64,000 nt of DNA from Stigmatella aurantiaca DW4/3-1 (GCF_000165485.1 NC_014623.1:6900893-6964892); one strand, 5' to 3'; numbered from the stretch's first letter, positions 54,105 to 63,454 are shown. Numbers and translations are program-made. The notes: generated from the letters alone by a model not told the origin.

Positions 54105-54748
54105 TCGATGAGTCTCCGAAGTGGCTCAAGGATCACGTCGAGGAGTCGCCCCGCAACGCGCCCGCTCGACGGGTCAGTCTTCAGAGCGCTCGCGAGCCGC
54201 GAAAAGTCACAGAGCATCACACGGTACAGACCGGCGTCGGGCCCGGTCGGGTCACCGCGCAGCGTCGAGTGCTCGAAAGCCGGACCGTACGTCTCGAAAC
54301 CCAGCTTTTCGTAGAGCGGGACATGCATGGGCAGGCAGGAGAGCGCGATGCGCGTCTGCCGGAGACGTGACAGGACATCGAGAAATCCGATTTGCAGCAT
54401 CGCGAGCGCGATGGTCGTCTTGCGGGGCAACGCGACGAGCGACGAGTCGGTGAACCAGATGGAGCGCTGGAACTCGTCATCGACCATCAGCCTGCCTGCA
54501 CATGCGATCCCGACGGGGATGGAGGCCCCATCGAGCAGGCCCGACGAAGGCCAGACCCGAATGGTCGCGACACAGACTCCGTCGCGCCAGGCAACCCACC
54601 AACCGTCGTCGGCTTGAGCCAGCGGCGCTCTCAGTCTTCGCTCGCGCTCCGCGTAGATTCGCGTGACGAGCCCATGTGCCGCAGCGACCTCGTGCTCGCT
54701 CTCAGCAGCACGAATGACGACTTCGCCAGCACGAGCAGACCGCAGCAC
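54041..54748 (-). CDS. GNAT-like acyltransferase
   Basis: About 235 residues with GTG 54748 (GGAG ~11 bases upstream) or TTG 54751 as start. It resembles GNAT/N-acyl-amino-acid-synthase-like folds: HGLVTRIYAERERRLRAPL, WWVAWRDGVCVATIRVWPSS, AGRLMVDDEFQRS, then CLPMHVPLYEKLGFETYGPA. Substrate unknown. It is convergent with the small 53862 gene. Further upstream codons are non-conserved. Confidence 0.65.
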   Translation of the reverse strand: MLRSARAGEVVIRAAESEHEVAAAHGLVTRIYAERERRLRAPLAQADDGWWVAWRDGVCVATIRVWPSSGLLDGASIPVGIACAGRLMVDDEFQRSIWFTDSSLVALPRKTTIALAMLQIGFLDVLSRLRQTRIALSCLPMHVPLYEKLGFETYGPAFEHSTLRGDPTGPDAGLYRVMLCDFSRLASALKTDPSSGRVAGRLLDVILEPLRRLIDYGETCSDKTALSAKSNRRTA

Positions 54749-54973
54749 CAACTGGGTTTGCTCCGATTGGATGGACAGAGGAATGATGCTGACAACTGAA
54801 CAAGTCGTGCAGCTTGTTCGAACCCCACGGCCGAAGAAGGGACGCCGGCGAGGTCCCACTGCTCGCAATGCGCTCAAGCAGGCCCCTCTCAATCCCCGAG
54901 GAAGACGTACCGCACGCGGAGCCAGTCCCCATCCGCTTGCTGCACCCTTGCTGTAAGCCCCTCCAGAAAAGCG

Positions 54974-55020
54974 AAGGGCCCGGAATCGGCGGGAAGCATC
55001 CCCATCGATTCCGGGCCCTT
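54974..55020 (-). terminator. Rho-independent terminator after tRNA-Arg
   Basis: A perfect 15-bp inverted repeat (AAGGGCCCGGAATCG, 54974-54988, and its complement 55006-55020) with a 17-base loop, followed on the minus strand by TTTTCT. It ends the tRNA-Arg transcript. Confidence 0.85.
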
Positions 55021-55026
55021 GTGTCT

Positions 55027-55100
<74 letters not shown>

Positions 55101-55121
55101 CAGGAGGCCGACGACGGGGGG

Positions 55122-55150
55122 ACAACTAGCCGAGATCCTGGGCTGACGCA
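55122..55150 (-). promoter_or_regulatory. Candidate promoter of tRNA-Arg
   Basis: On the minus strand TTGCGT (55145-55150) and TAGTTG (55122-55127) are spaced by 17 bases and lie ~22 bases before the tRNA 5' end. Moderate match to a housekeeping promoter. Confidence 0.4.
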
Positions 55151-55457
55151 AGCACGCACTCCTACAACCGCGGACAAGGCAACGCCCCTTCCTGGGACCG
55201 TCCCCTCCTCACTCCCAGGGTGAACCGCCTGCTCTCTCGAGGGATGAGCGCCCACCGGCAGCTTCCACGGAACGCCCTGCCCAGGCCCTCCTCCAGGTTC
55301 TGCGGACACTGCAATTGTGCAGATGCCCTCGGAGGAAACTGGAGAGCCGAAACTCGAAGAAACAGGCCAGAAGCCGCCTCGATGCCGCCTGGGAGGCAGA
55401 GGGGGGAGCCCCTGGGGTCATGGTCCCGTTCCGGAGCGTGACCGAACACTGAGCCCC
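55151..55457. other. Intergenic region before the NodB-like gene
   Basis: About 300 bases with no convincing gene. It should contain the promoter of the lipoprotein gene at 55458, but I see no clear match. Confidence 0.4.
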
Positions 55458-56918
55458 ATGCATCTTCCTTCTCTTGCGTTCCTCTGGCACCGCAACCCTC
55501 CGCTGCACGCCGCCCTCCTGACCGGGCTGCTTCTCACGGCCGCGTGTACCACCGCCTGGACGGAACCTTCCTCGGAGGAACAGAAACCCTCGGATGTGAG
55601 TCGACTGCTCCCCCCGGGCTCGACAGCCGTCACCCTCATCTTCTCGGACACACTGAAGAGCCAGACGCGTGTCGGCCCGCTGTTCGCGAAGTACGGACTG
55701 CACGCCACCCTGTACGTCAGCAGCGGGCGCATCGGGTTCGGCAGCGGCTACCTCTCCCTGGGGGACCTAAGAGCCCTCGCGGAGGCCGGGCACGAGGTGG
55801 GCAGCCACACCCTGGATCACGAGGAGCTGGAGGATCTACCACCCGCGGAGGTGCGAAGACAGGTATGTGATGACCGTGTCGCCCTGATGGGACTGGGATT
55901 CTCCGTCACGTCGTTTTCCTACCCCTTCAGCTCGGACACGCCCCCCGTGCGGCAGATCGTCAGCGACTGCGCATTCAACAGCGCCAGCGCCACAGGCCTG
56001 ATCCGCAACCCCACCGGCTGTCCGAACTGCCCGCTCGCGGAGACCCTTCCCCCGCTGGACCCTTTCCGCATCCGCGCGGTCACCTCCATCAAGGCAGACT
56101 GGACGCTGGAGAATTTGCAGAGCCTGGTGCTCCAAGCCGAGGGGGTGGGGGGAGGATGGATCATGCTCTCCTTTCACCAGATCTGTGAGGGGTGCGCGAC
56201 GTACAGCATCTCCGAGGCGAAGCTGGACGCGTTCCTCGCATGGCTCGCACCCCGCGCTTCACGGGGCACGTATGTGATGACCACGCACGAGCTCGTTGGC
56301 GGGCCCGTGAAGCCCCCCATCCAGAGTGATGGCGGAGTCGCCGACGCGGGCCCCTTCGATGCGGGCGTGCCGGACGCGGGCTCACCGGACGCAGGCATCC
56401 CGGACGGAGGTCCCCCGGGAGAGTCCCTCCCCCTGCCCAACCCCTCGCTGGAGACCGACAGCGACGAGGACAACGTGCCCGACTGCTGGAAGCGGCAAAA
56501 CCCGGGCGCCTCCCTGGGAGGCTGGTTGCGGACATCGGAGTCCCGAGCTGGGAAATGGGCGCAGCGGGCACGCATCGGCAGCGGCCCTCCCGGGGAGCGG
56601 CGGCTGGTGGTCCTCCAGGACAGCGGCGCCTGCGCGCTGGCGGTGACGCCCGGGCGCTCCTACCGGCTCTCCGCCTGGTACAAAACCGACTCCCAGGCTG
56701 GATTCGTTGCCGATTACCGCACCTCCACCGGCAACTGGGTGTCCTGGACAACGGGGCCAGACCTCCGGTTGAACGCCACCTCATACGCCCACGGAACGTG
56801 GACCACCCCCCCGTTGCCCGCGGATGCCACGCACCTCAGCATCGGACTGGCGTTGAGGGCCGCGGGCTTCCTCCTGATGGAGGACTTCGCACTCGAAGCG
56901 CTCGCGCCTCCACCGTGA
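55458..56918 (+). CDS. Lipoprotein with NodB-like deacetylase and C-terminal module
   Basis: 486 residues from ATG 55458. A signal with lipobox LTAAC predicts an outer-membrane or surface lipoprotein. The NodB-like domain (~55-280) keeps the metal motif H-x3-H (GSHTLDHEEL) and later LSFHQ, but the usual TFDDG is FSDT: the catalytic-base Asp is Ser while the metal Asp remains. A linker of repeated DAG (VPDAGSPDAGIPDGG) joins a beta-rich C-terminal domain (~350-486), probably carbohydrate-binding. It may bind, rather than deacetylate, a polysaccharide. Confidence 0.8.
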   Translation: MHLPSLAFLWHRNPPLHAALLTGLLLTAACTTAWTEPSSEEQKPSDVSRLLPPGSTAVTLIFSDTLKSQTRVGPLFAKYGLHATLYVSSGRIGFGSGYLSLGDLRALAEAGHEVGSHTLDHEELEDLPPAEVRRQVCDDRVALMGLGFSVTSFSYPFSSDTPPVRQIVSDCAFNSASATGLIRNPTGCPNCPLAETLPPLDPFRIRAVTSIKADWTLENLQSLVLQAEGVGGGWIMLSFHQICEGCATYSISEAKLDAFLAWLAPRASRGTYVMTTHELVGGPVKPPIQSDGGVADAGPFDAGVPDAGSPDAGIPDGGPPGESLPLPNPSLETDSDEDNVPDCWKRQNPGASLGGWLRTSESRAGKWAQRARIGSGPPGERRLVVLQDSGACALAVTPGRSYRLSAWYKTDSQAGFVADYRTSTGNWVSWTTGPDLRLNATSYAHGTWTTPPLPADATHLSIGLALRAAGFLLMEDFALEALAPPP

Positions 56919-57004
56919 GTGCATGCACAGGAAGCCTCTGCCCCTCCCCTCTCATGCCAGCGCTGCCAGGACAGCCTTCCCAATAAATTCAGGCAGTTAA
57001 GAGA

Positions 57005-57090
57005 TGCACGAGCCGGGAGTCGAACCCGGACGGTCCTTTCGGACCAACGGATTTTAAGTCCGCTGCGTCTACCTGTTCCGCCACTCGTGC
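57005..57090 (-). tRNA. tRNA-Leu (anticodon UAA)
   Basis: Class II tRNA: acceptor GCACGAG/CUCGUGC, anticodon arm GCGGA-CUUAAAA-UCCGU giving UAA (reads UUA), a long variable arm GGUCCGAAAGGACC, and TPsiC arm CCGGGUUCGACUCCCGG. CCA is not encoded. It is divergent from ffh. UUA is rare in such GC-rich genomes, so this tRNA decodes few codons. Confidence 0.95.
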
Positions 57091-57172
57091 GCGAAGTTGT
57101 CGGCGTCGGGACCTTCTCTCAACTGCTGGACGGCCGCAATGCGCGCGACGGTCGATTCTGTCCCGCCCCTGG

Positions 57173-57178
57173 TATAAA
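57173..57178 (+). promoter_or_regulatory. Candidate -10 box of ffh
   Basis: TATAAA begins 15 bases before the ffh ATG, so transcription could begin at or next to the start codon. The -35 region is weak. No Shine-Dalgarno sequence precedes the ATG. Confidence 0.4.
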
Positions 57179-57187
57179 GCGCCCGCC

Positions 57188-58822
57188 ATGCTAGAGACCG
57201 TCACCAAGGGATTCCGTTCCGCCAAGAACCGCCTCGCGGGCAAGAGCGAGCTCACCCCAGAGTTGGTGGATGAGTCCCTCCGCGACATCCGCGTCTCCCT
57301 TCTCGAGGCGGACGTCTCGTTCGACGTGGTGAAGAAGTTCGTCTCCCGCGTCCGCGAGAAGGCGGTGGGAGAAGTGGTGCAGACGACCATCACCGACAAG
57401 AGCGGCCAGAAGCGCAAGGTCAGCCCCGCGGACTACTTCGTCAAGGTGTGCCACGACGAACTCGAGGCCCTCATGGGGCCGGTGGACACCAGCCTCAAGC
57501 TCAAGCCCCGGGGCCAGCTGAGCGGCATCATGATGGTGGGCCTGCAAGGCTCCGGAAAGACGACCACGACGGGCAAGCTGGCCAACCGGCTGCTCCAGGA
57601 AGGACGCAAGCCCCTGCTGGTGGCCGCCGACATCTACCGTCCCGCGGCCGTGGACCAGCTCAAGGTGTTGGGGGAACGGCTCAAGGTCCCCGTGTACTTC
57701 GAGCCCGGCGTGGCGCCCCCGGAGTTGGCCGTGCGCGGGTACGCCGCGGCGCGGGAGCAGAAGTGCGATGTGGTGCTCATCGACACGGCCGGCCGGCTCG
57801 CGATCGACGAGTCCTTGATGGCCGAGTTGGAGTCCATCAAGGGCAACGTCCACCCGGACAACATCCTACTCGTCTGCGACGCGATGATCGGCCAGGACGC
57901 CGTGCGGACGGCGGCCGAGTTCGATCGGCGGTTGACGCTCGACGGCTTCATCCTCACGAAGCTGGACGGCGATGCGCGCGGTGGCGCGGCGCTGTCCATC
58001 AAGGAGGTCACCGGCAAGCCCATCAAGTTCCTGGGCATGGGCGAGTCGATGGACAAGCTCGAGGAGTTCCGGCCGGAAGGGCTTGCGGGCCGCATCCTGG
58101 GCTTTGGCGACATCGTCGGCCTGATGAAGGACTTCGAGAAGGTCGTCGACGAGAAGCGGGCCGAGGAGGACGCGCTCAAGCTGCTGTCCGGCAACTTCTC
58201 GATGAAGGACTTCGTCGAGCAGATCCGCATGGTGCGGAAGATGGGCCCGCTGAAGGATCTGCTGGAGAAGTTCCCGTTGTTCGGGGAACTGACCGAGCAG
58301 CTCAACCCTGATGAGAAGGAACTCACGAAGATCGAGGCGATGTACGACTCGATGACGGAAAAGGAGCGCCTGCGTCCGGATCTGATCAACGCCAGCCGGA
58401 TCAACCGCATCTCGAAGGGCAGCGGGCGCAAGCCAGAGGACGTGCGCGACCTGCTGCAGAAGTTCGGGATGATGCAGCAGGTGATGGGGACGATTGGCCA
58501 GAACCCAGGACTGCTCGGACGCATCCCCGGCTTCAAGCAGTTGGGCCAGCTCTCCCAGCTCAAGAACATGGACCTGTCGGGCGTGCTGGGGAAGGACAAG
58601 ATGCTGCAACAGGCCATGAGCGGGATGGGGGGCATGCCCATGCAACTGCCGCAGATCGCGCCTGGGTACACGGCCCCCATGGGACAAGCCGCGATGGCCA
58701 AGGCCCGCCTGATGGGCTACGCGCCGCCTGCGTCGAGCGGCAAGACCGAGGACCGCGACGCCATCAAGGAACGGCGCAAGCGCGAAAAGGCCAACAAGAA
58801 GAAGAACCGCAAGAAGAAGTAG
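57188..58822 (+). CDS. ffh: Signal recognition particle protein Ffh
   Basis: 544 residues. The N domain (ELTPELVDESLRDIRVSLLE) and GTPase G domain (GLQGSGKTTTTGKLA; DIYRPAAVDQLKV; DTAGRL; TKLDGDARGG) are followed by the Met-rich M domain (FGMMQQVMGTIGQNPG, MSGMGGMPMQ) that binds 4.5S RNA and signal peptides. A Lys-rich tail of ~25 residues is longer than usual. It targets nascent membrane proteins to FtsY. Confidence 0.97.
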   Translation: MLETVTKGFRSAKNRLAGKSELTPELVDESLRDIRVSLLEADVSFDVVKKFVSRVREKAVGEVVQTTITDKSGQKRKVSPADYFVKVCHDELEALMGPVDTSLKLKPRGQLSGIMMVGLQGSGKTTTTGKLANRLLQEGRKPLLVAADIYRPAAVDQLKVLGERLKVPVYFEPGVAPPELAVRGYAAAREQKCDVVLIDTAGRLAIDESLMAELESIKGNVHPDNILLVCDAMIGQDAVRTAAEFDRRLTLDGFILTKLDGDARGGAALSIKEVTGKPIKFLGMGESMDKLEEFRPEGLAGRILGFGDIVGLMKDFEKVVDEKRAEEDALKLLSGNFSMKDFVEQIRMVRKMGPLKDLLEKFPLFGELTEQLNPDEKELTKIEAMYDSMTEKERLRPDLINASRINRISKGSGRKPEDVRDLLQKFGMMQQVMGTIGQNPGLLGRIPGFKQLGQLSQLKNMDLSGVLGKDKMLQQAMSGMGGMPMQLPQIAPGYTAPMGQAAMAKARLMGYAPPASSGKTEDRDAIKERRKREKANKKKNRKKK

Positions 58823-58854
58823 CCATCCCTGAACACAGTCCAAAACACAGACGG

Positions 58855-58877
58855 GCCCGTCCATATATTGGACGGGC
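58855..58877 (+). terminator. Hairpin downstream of ffh
   Basis: GCCCGTCCA-tatat-TGGACGGGC is a perfect 9-bp stem with a 5-base loop, 32 bases after the ffh stop. No T-tract follows, so function is tentative. Confidence 0.5.
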
Positions 58878-59011
58878 GCACGGTGAACCTGGACCCCAAT
58901 CCCTTGGGATCCAAGGCCCGAAAGCCTCTCCTGCCGCTATTCTGGCTCCATGATGGAGACGGGCTGGCTCCACGCAAAGCGATGGAACGGCTCTTGCCAG
59001 GGAGCAGCGGC

Positions 59012-60358
59012 ATGACCCTTCTCAGACGTCTCATTCCCCTTCTGCTGCTGGTCCTCCACTCCGCCTGCATCCAACTGCCCGAGGTGGGCAACGCGGCACC
59101 GCCCTCCGACGCGGGGCCATCTCCCGAGACGCCTGACGGAGGGTCTCCGGCCGATACGGAATCGCCGACAATCACGGCGATATCCCCGCGGCACGATTCG
59201 ACCCAGGTCGCCATCGACAGCCAGATCCGGCTCACCTTCTCGGAGCCGATGGATATCAGCTCGGTCCAGATCAGCATTGCGCCCCTGGTGTTGTTCAGCG
59301 CATTGGCATGGTCGAACGGCAATGCCGTCGTGACCTTTCAACCTGCCTCACCGTTCGCCCAGAACACTGCATACACGATCCTCGTCGACGGCAAGGATCG
59401 AAGCGGAAACCCGCTTGCCGAGCGCAAAGCCTTTTCATTCAGCACGACAGGTCCAGCCCCCGACACCACACCGCCCACCGTGCTTCAGGCAACCCCGGGC
59501 CATGGCGCTCTCGGTATCGCCAGAGCCGCATCCATCACCGTGATGTTCTCGGAGCCCATGGACAAAGCCGCTGCGCAGACGGCCTTTGCAATCATCTCCC
59601 CGCCCGGCTTCAACTCAGGGGTTTTCGACTGGAACGGTGCAGGGACAGAAATGACATTCAACCCTGATGTGGATTTTCCCTACGGAACGGATGTGACGTG
59701 GCGCGTGTCCACAACAGCGAAAGACCTCTCGCACAACGCGCTTGAGACAACCGTGACGAGTACCTTCCGTGTCATTCGGACAAACACCGTCACAATTGAC
59801 TTCGATCCAATGACCAGCGGCTCAGCGGCTTCACCGGACTATTGGAGACAAACCCACTATTACAGCATTGAGACGGTGGGAGATAACGCCCTCAACGCAC
59901 AATACCGTCTCCTCATTGGCTTCAAAACAGATATTCTGCCAGAGAGTTTGACAACCATCACCCACGGTGCCTTGAAGTGGCACATCACGGGACAGCGTGG
60001 AATCCCTTTTTCAGCGTTGGGAAAGCTTCTACTTGAACGCGTCTACATCGGAGATGAGATCGCACTCTCACCTGCTGACGGGACAATCCCCGCGAGCAAA
60101 GTTCAATACGAATCTGCTCCTATCGGCCTACCTATTATCATTACAGACAGCAGTCCCATCGCTACACGGATTTCCGACGTAACCTCATTCGTCAATCTCG
60201 ACTGGAAAGACAGGCATAGCCGAGGCAGTAAGCGCTCTCAGTTCAGACTTCGATTTGAATTTCCGAGCAACAACAACAATGCAAATGATTGTTTGCAGAC
60301 AGATGAATCGGCTGCCCCCAAACTGGCAGAGCTTGAAGTCTCATATGAGTACCCATAA
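59012..60358 (+). CDS. Ig-like-domain lipoprotein
   Basis: 448 residues from ATG 59012 with GGAG upstream. The lipobox LHSAC gives a surface lipoprotein. Two Big_5/SbsA-type Ig-like repeats follow (ITAISPRHDSTQVAIDSQIR...TFSEPMD and VLQATPGHGALGIARAASIT...MFSEPMD), up to ~residue 260. The C-terminal ~190 residues look like a DNRLRE/CBM96-type beta module (RISDVTSFVNLDWKDR, FRLRFEF). From ~59,750 the base composition becomes clearly less GC-rich, suggesting a chimeric or acquired 3' half. Confidence 0.75.
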   Translation: MTLLRRLIPLLLLVLHSACIQLPEVGNAAPPSDAGPSPETPDGGSPADTESPTITAISPRHDSTQVAIDSQIRLTFSEPMDISSVQISIAPLVLFSALAWSNGNAVVTFQPASPFAQNTAYTILVDGKDRSGNPLAERKAFSFSTTGPAPDTTPPTVLQATPGHGALGIARAASITVMFSEPMDKAAAQTAFAIISPPGFNSGVFDWNGAGTEMTFNPDVDFPYGTDVTWRVSTTAKDLSHNALETTVTSTFRVIRTNTVTIDFDPMTSGSAASPDYWRQTHYYSIETVGDNALNAQYRLLIGFKTDILPESLTTITHGALKWHITGQRGIPFSALGKLLLERVYIGDEIALSPADGTIPASKVQYESAPIGLPIIITDSSPIATRISDVTSFVNLDWKDRHSRGSKRSQFRLRFEFPSNNNNANDCLQTDESAAPKLAELEVSYEYP

Positions 60359-60390
60359 ATAACTGCAAGATCTGGCCTCTTTCGGAGCCA

Positions 60391-61488
60391 CTATTTCCTC
60401 TTCGGCACAACCAATCCTCTAGCTAAGCGCCGAAGGACCCGGCGTTTCTGACGGCGCTTGTACAGTTTATGGGCGTTCTCTCCCTCCTCATTGAGGAGGG
60501 AAGTCTCTTCATCAACGATCTGAAATTCCACTAATGTAAAGACAATACGACCCTTCCTTGGGCGGGCGTCTTCTTCAGGTGCAGGAAGGTATCCATCCAT
60601 TCTCAAAGGCATATCCACAACGAAGTTGAGCGCCCGGTAGGTGTTGCCTGAGAACTGATTCATCGATGGGTCTTCGCGAGCTTCATAATCTCTATCAAGA
60701 TGGAGTTGTGTCGCAAAATGCTCGAAATGCGGATTCTCCGCTAGCACCGTCTTGAACGGCATGAGCGAGTTATCAGTCTGACCAGGAACCACAAAGTTGA
60801 ATGGAAACAACCGCTGCACCAAGAGATACAAGATAGGAAGGATGTCCGCCCTGCTCTTCGTGATAATCCGGAAGCGAGTGCGGTCATAAACCTGTGCCGC
60901 AACTGTCTCCTTCTTGGCTATCAGCTTGGTTACAAGCGAGTCACGCGTCTTGATGGAGTGAGCAAACTCTACAACGGGCAACCCTTTAGCTTTGATTTCT
61001 TGAGCGACTCCCAACACCTTGGATGTGACCAATTCAGCCAATTCAGCCTCGGATACCGCCAGCCGGAAGAGCAAGTCCCGCCCTTCAATATGCTGGATGA
61101 CGTGCATAACCTTCAGCACGATGCAGGCAATCCGGCGGTACTTAGGCGGCCCCTTTATGCCAGAGGCGAACAAGAAGAGATCGTGAATCTCTTCTGGCTG
61201 AGCCACGACTTCCGCGACGCGGTAGTTGAAGGTTTTCCGGAGGTACTCGACCGCCTCGGCCAATACGGTCCGGGCCCACTCTTCATCATACGAGCGCGAG
61301 GTGTCGATCTGGCACAATCGTAGAAAGTGATCGACCTCCTCGCGCGACTGGAAGTGCATCCTCCTCCAATCGATGACCGAGCCTCCCCGAAGAATCAGCC
61401 GGAGACGCTCCAGTTCTCGAAGACCCATCTCTCCCACGGTGCAAACAGGGAGTTCAGGGAGTTGGGGGATGAGGGACTTGACCTTCAC
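60391..61488 (-). CDS. Conserved protein of unknown function (weak RelA/SpoT-like segment)
   Basis: 365 residues from GTG 61488, without a clear Shine-Dalgarno site. It seems to belong to a conserved myxobacterial family of unknown function. A central stretch (VYDRTRFRIITKSRADILPI, then LFPFNFVVPGQTDN) loosely recalls the nucleotidyltransferase fold of RelA/SpoT, but the similarity is by eye only. The C-terminus is basic. The gene is less GC-rich than the main chromosome, and its start abuts the end of a decayed insertion sequence, which may have replaced its promoter. Confidence 0.7.
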   Translation of the reverse strand: MKVKSLIPQLPELPVCTVGEMGLRELERLRLILRGGSVIDWRRMHFQSREEVDHFLRLCQIDTSRSYDEEWARTVLAEAVEYLRKTFNYRVAEVVAQPEEIHDLFLFASGIKGPPKYRRIACIVLKVMHVIQHIEGRDLLFRLAVSEAELAELVTSKVLGVAQEIKAKGLPVVEFAHSIKTRDSLVTKLIAKKETVAAQVYDRTRFRIITKSRADILPILYLLVQRLFPFNFVVPGQTDNSLMPFKTVLAENPHFEHFATQLHLDRDYEAREDPSMNQFSGNTYRALNFVVDMPLRMDGYLPAPEEDARPRKGRIVFTLVEFQIVDEETSLLNEEGENAHKLYKRRQKRRVLRRLARGLVVPKRK

Positions 61489-61498
61489 AACGGCGCTT

Positions 61499-62394
61499 CT
61501 AGTCGAGCCTGGGCCGGGAGAGCAATGCGCGGAGTTCGAAAGCAGTTCCCCCTTGGGGGGTGTTGAGCCAAGGTACGCAAGAAAGGCGGCCCAGCATCAA
61601 CCGGATCATCCCCAGGTAGACGAACGCTTCGCAGGAGCCCTCTTTTCGCTCGTAGTCTCTGGCCTGGCGACGTTCTCGGCTCAACCACCCGATCGTCCGC
61701 TCCATTATCCAACGCTTGGCTTGAACCACGAACCCGAGGGCGGTGTTCATGCGTTTCGCGATCTCCACCTCGACTCCAGCTTGCTAGGCAATGCTCTCAG
61801 CTCGCGGTCCTTCATAAGCCGAATCCGCCCACACCTTCAGGAGTGAAGGGAATTGCTCGGTAGCCTGTGGCAACATGGCACCGGTTGCATCCCGATCCTG
61901 TACATCTGCCGAGCTGATCCACGCCACCAGCAGCAAGCCCAGGTGTCCACCGGCAGGTGGTGCTTCTTGCCCTTAATCTTCTTGTTGGCGTCGTAGCCTC
62001 GCGTCTCTGCGTGCACGTCCGACTTGACGCTCTGGCTGCCGAGGATAGCAGAGGTGGGCTGTGGCGAGCGGTCCCGCCTTCTGTCGAACTTTGCCGCGCA
62101 GCACGTCGAGGAGGAGTTTAAGCGTGCCGTTTTTCTTCTATTGGAGGAAGTACGAGTAGACGCTCTGCCAATCAGGAAAGTCATGCGTCAGGTAGCGCCA
62201 CTGCACGACCGTGCGCGACACGTAGAGTTGACCACCTCGCATCGTGAGGGCACCACGGGCTGCGGACCGACGAGGTTGCCGCGAACGAACAGTTCGACCA
62301 GTCTCCACTGGGCATCGTTCAAATCCGAGAGTAGCGCTCTCGGGCAGCCATCTGTGGGATAGGGCTCATGGCCCTGGCCATAGAACAAGCGCAT
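61499..62394 (-). pseudogene. Decayed IS5-type transposase
   Basis: Reading the minus strand across frames gives an IS5-family DDE transposase in pieces: YPTD...LSDLNDAQWRLVE (N-term), WRYLTHDFPDWQSVYSYF then an in-frame TAG where Trp is expected, GSQSVKSDVHAETRGYDANK plus KKIKGKKHHLPVDT, and finally VVQAKRWIMERTIGWLSRER with GMIRLMLGRL. Several frameshifts and at least one stop separate them. The element is inactive. Terminal inverted repeats and target duplication were not identified by eye. Confidence 0.85.
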
Positions 62395-62562
62395 ACGTAG
62401 GGCAACCTGGCAGGTAGTACCCTATGTGTCCCATCAGGCAGGGTAACCTTCCAGGCAAGCGGCTGCTCGGCTGAGCACTGCATCGTTGCGCTGGGCAGGA
62501 TGCTCGTAGAGCGCTACATCTTGGGCCTACTCCCTTCTCTTCAACATCCTCTGCATGCCAGC

Positions 62563-62603
62563 ACCAAAAACAAAGAGCCCTCTCCTGCTGAGGAGAGAGC
62601 CCT
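62563..62603 (-). terminator. Rho-independent terminator of the MORN-repeat gene
   Basis: On the minus strand AGGGCTCTCTCCT-cagc-AGGAGAGGGCTCT forms a 13-bp stem with two G-U pairs, followed by TTTGTTTTTGG, 23 bases after the gene end. A strong intrinsic terminator. Confidence 0.85.
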
Positions 62604-62625
62604 ACCGGCTTGACCTGGGAGGCGA

Positions 62626-63126
62626 TTACTTCGCGGCTACCTCTTGGTCATTGTGGTAGCGCACCTGGCGTATGACCTTCCCGTCTTCGGAGAACTCTTG
62701 GGTGAGCCCTTGCCTCTTACCACCCACGTACTCCTCCACGAGACGCAGTTTGCCATTAGTGAAGTACTGCTCCCGCCTACCGTTGTAGTTCTCCCTGCCG
62801 AACTGGATCTTCTCGGTGACATTCCCAGACTTGTCGTAATAGACCCATGTACCGCTGCGAAAGCCTTCAACGTACTGGCCTTCGACACTCTTCTTGCCGC
62901 CTGGATGGTACGCTGTATACGGTCCATGTGGGACGCTGTATCCGTCCGTCGACACCGACTTGCGGCAGTAGAGCCCATCGTCAGGGTTACCGAACTGGCT
63001 GCTTCCCGCCGGGCAATTCAACTTGATGTTCAGCCCTGCCTTGTTTGCCAGATCACCCGCGAATGCGGTCGACCCTCCCAGGCTCATTCCCAAAAACAGG
63101 ACACCAATCAGCTTCGAAGACTGCAT
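62626..63126 (-). CDS. Secreted MORN-repeat protein
   Basis: 166 residues with a signal peptide (MQSSKLIGVLFLGMSLGGSTAFA). The mature part has MORN_2-like repeats: HGPYTAYHPGGKKSVEGQYV, GTWVYYDKSGNVTEKIQF, GRREQYFTNGKLRLVEEYVG and GLTQEFSEDGKVIRQVRY. Two Cys (~residues 38 and 54) may be disulphide-linked. Similar repeats are found in YwqK-like proteins. ATG 63126 has AAGGGGA upstream. Function unknown. Confidence 0.8.
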   Translation of the reverse strand: MQSSKLIGVLFLGMSLGGSTAFAGDLANKAGLNIKLNCPAGSSQFGNPDDGLYCRKSVSTDGYSVPHGPYTAYHPGGKKSVEGQYVEGFRSGTWVYYDKSGNVTEKIQFGRENYNGRREQYFTNGKLRLVEEYVGGKRQGLTQEFSEDGKVIRQVRYHNDQEVAAK

Positions 63127-63454
63127 GGATTCCCCTTTGTTGTAGGCCGCCCAGGCTTCCCTGTGCTCGTAAAGGAAGACGCCATCGCTTCGATAAAATT
63201 CATCGAGCGCTTACAATGCGTACTCGCCCAAGCTCGGCTGCATACAAACAACGCCGCAGTGACGGCTCCGCTTCCATCCACGAGCGACAGACCTTGACCC
63301 GCAGATGCAAGCCAAGGTCTGCCACTAATCCCGAAGCACCTGACACACCTACCGCCAGATGCGCTGCGCTAAGCCAGGGAAGGCAATTCCGTTCAGGGCT
63401 CCTTGCACCTAAATTGAACGAAAATTTACCCCCGTAGATTAGCGTCTCATCAGC
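63127..63454. other. 328-base intergenic region
   Basis: No coding frame is convincing on either strand. The region is less GC-rich than the core and probably contains the promoter of the MORN-repeat gene. No repeats or RNA genes were recognised. Confidence 0.4.
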
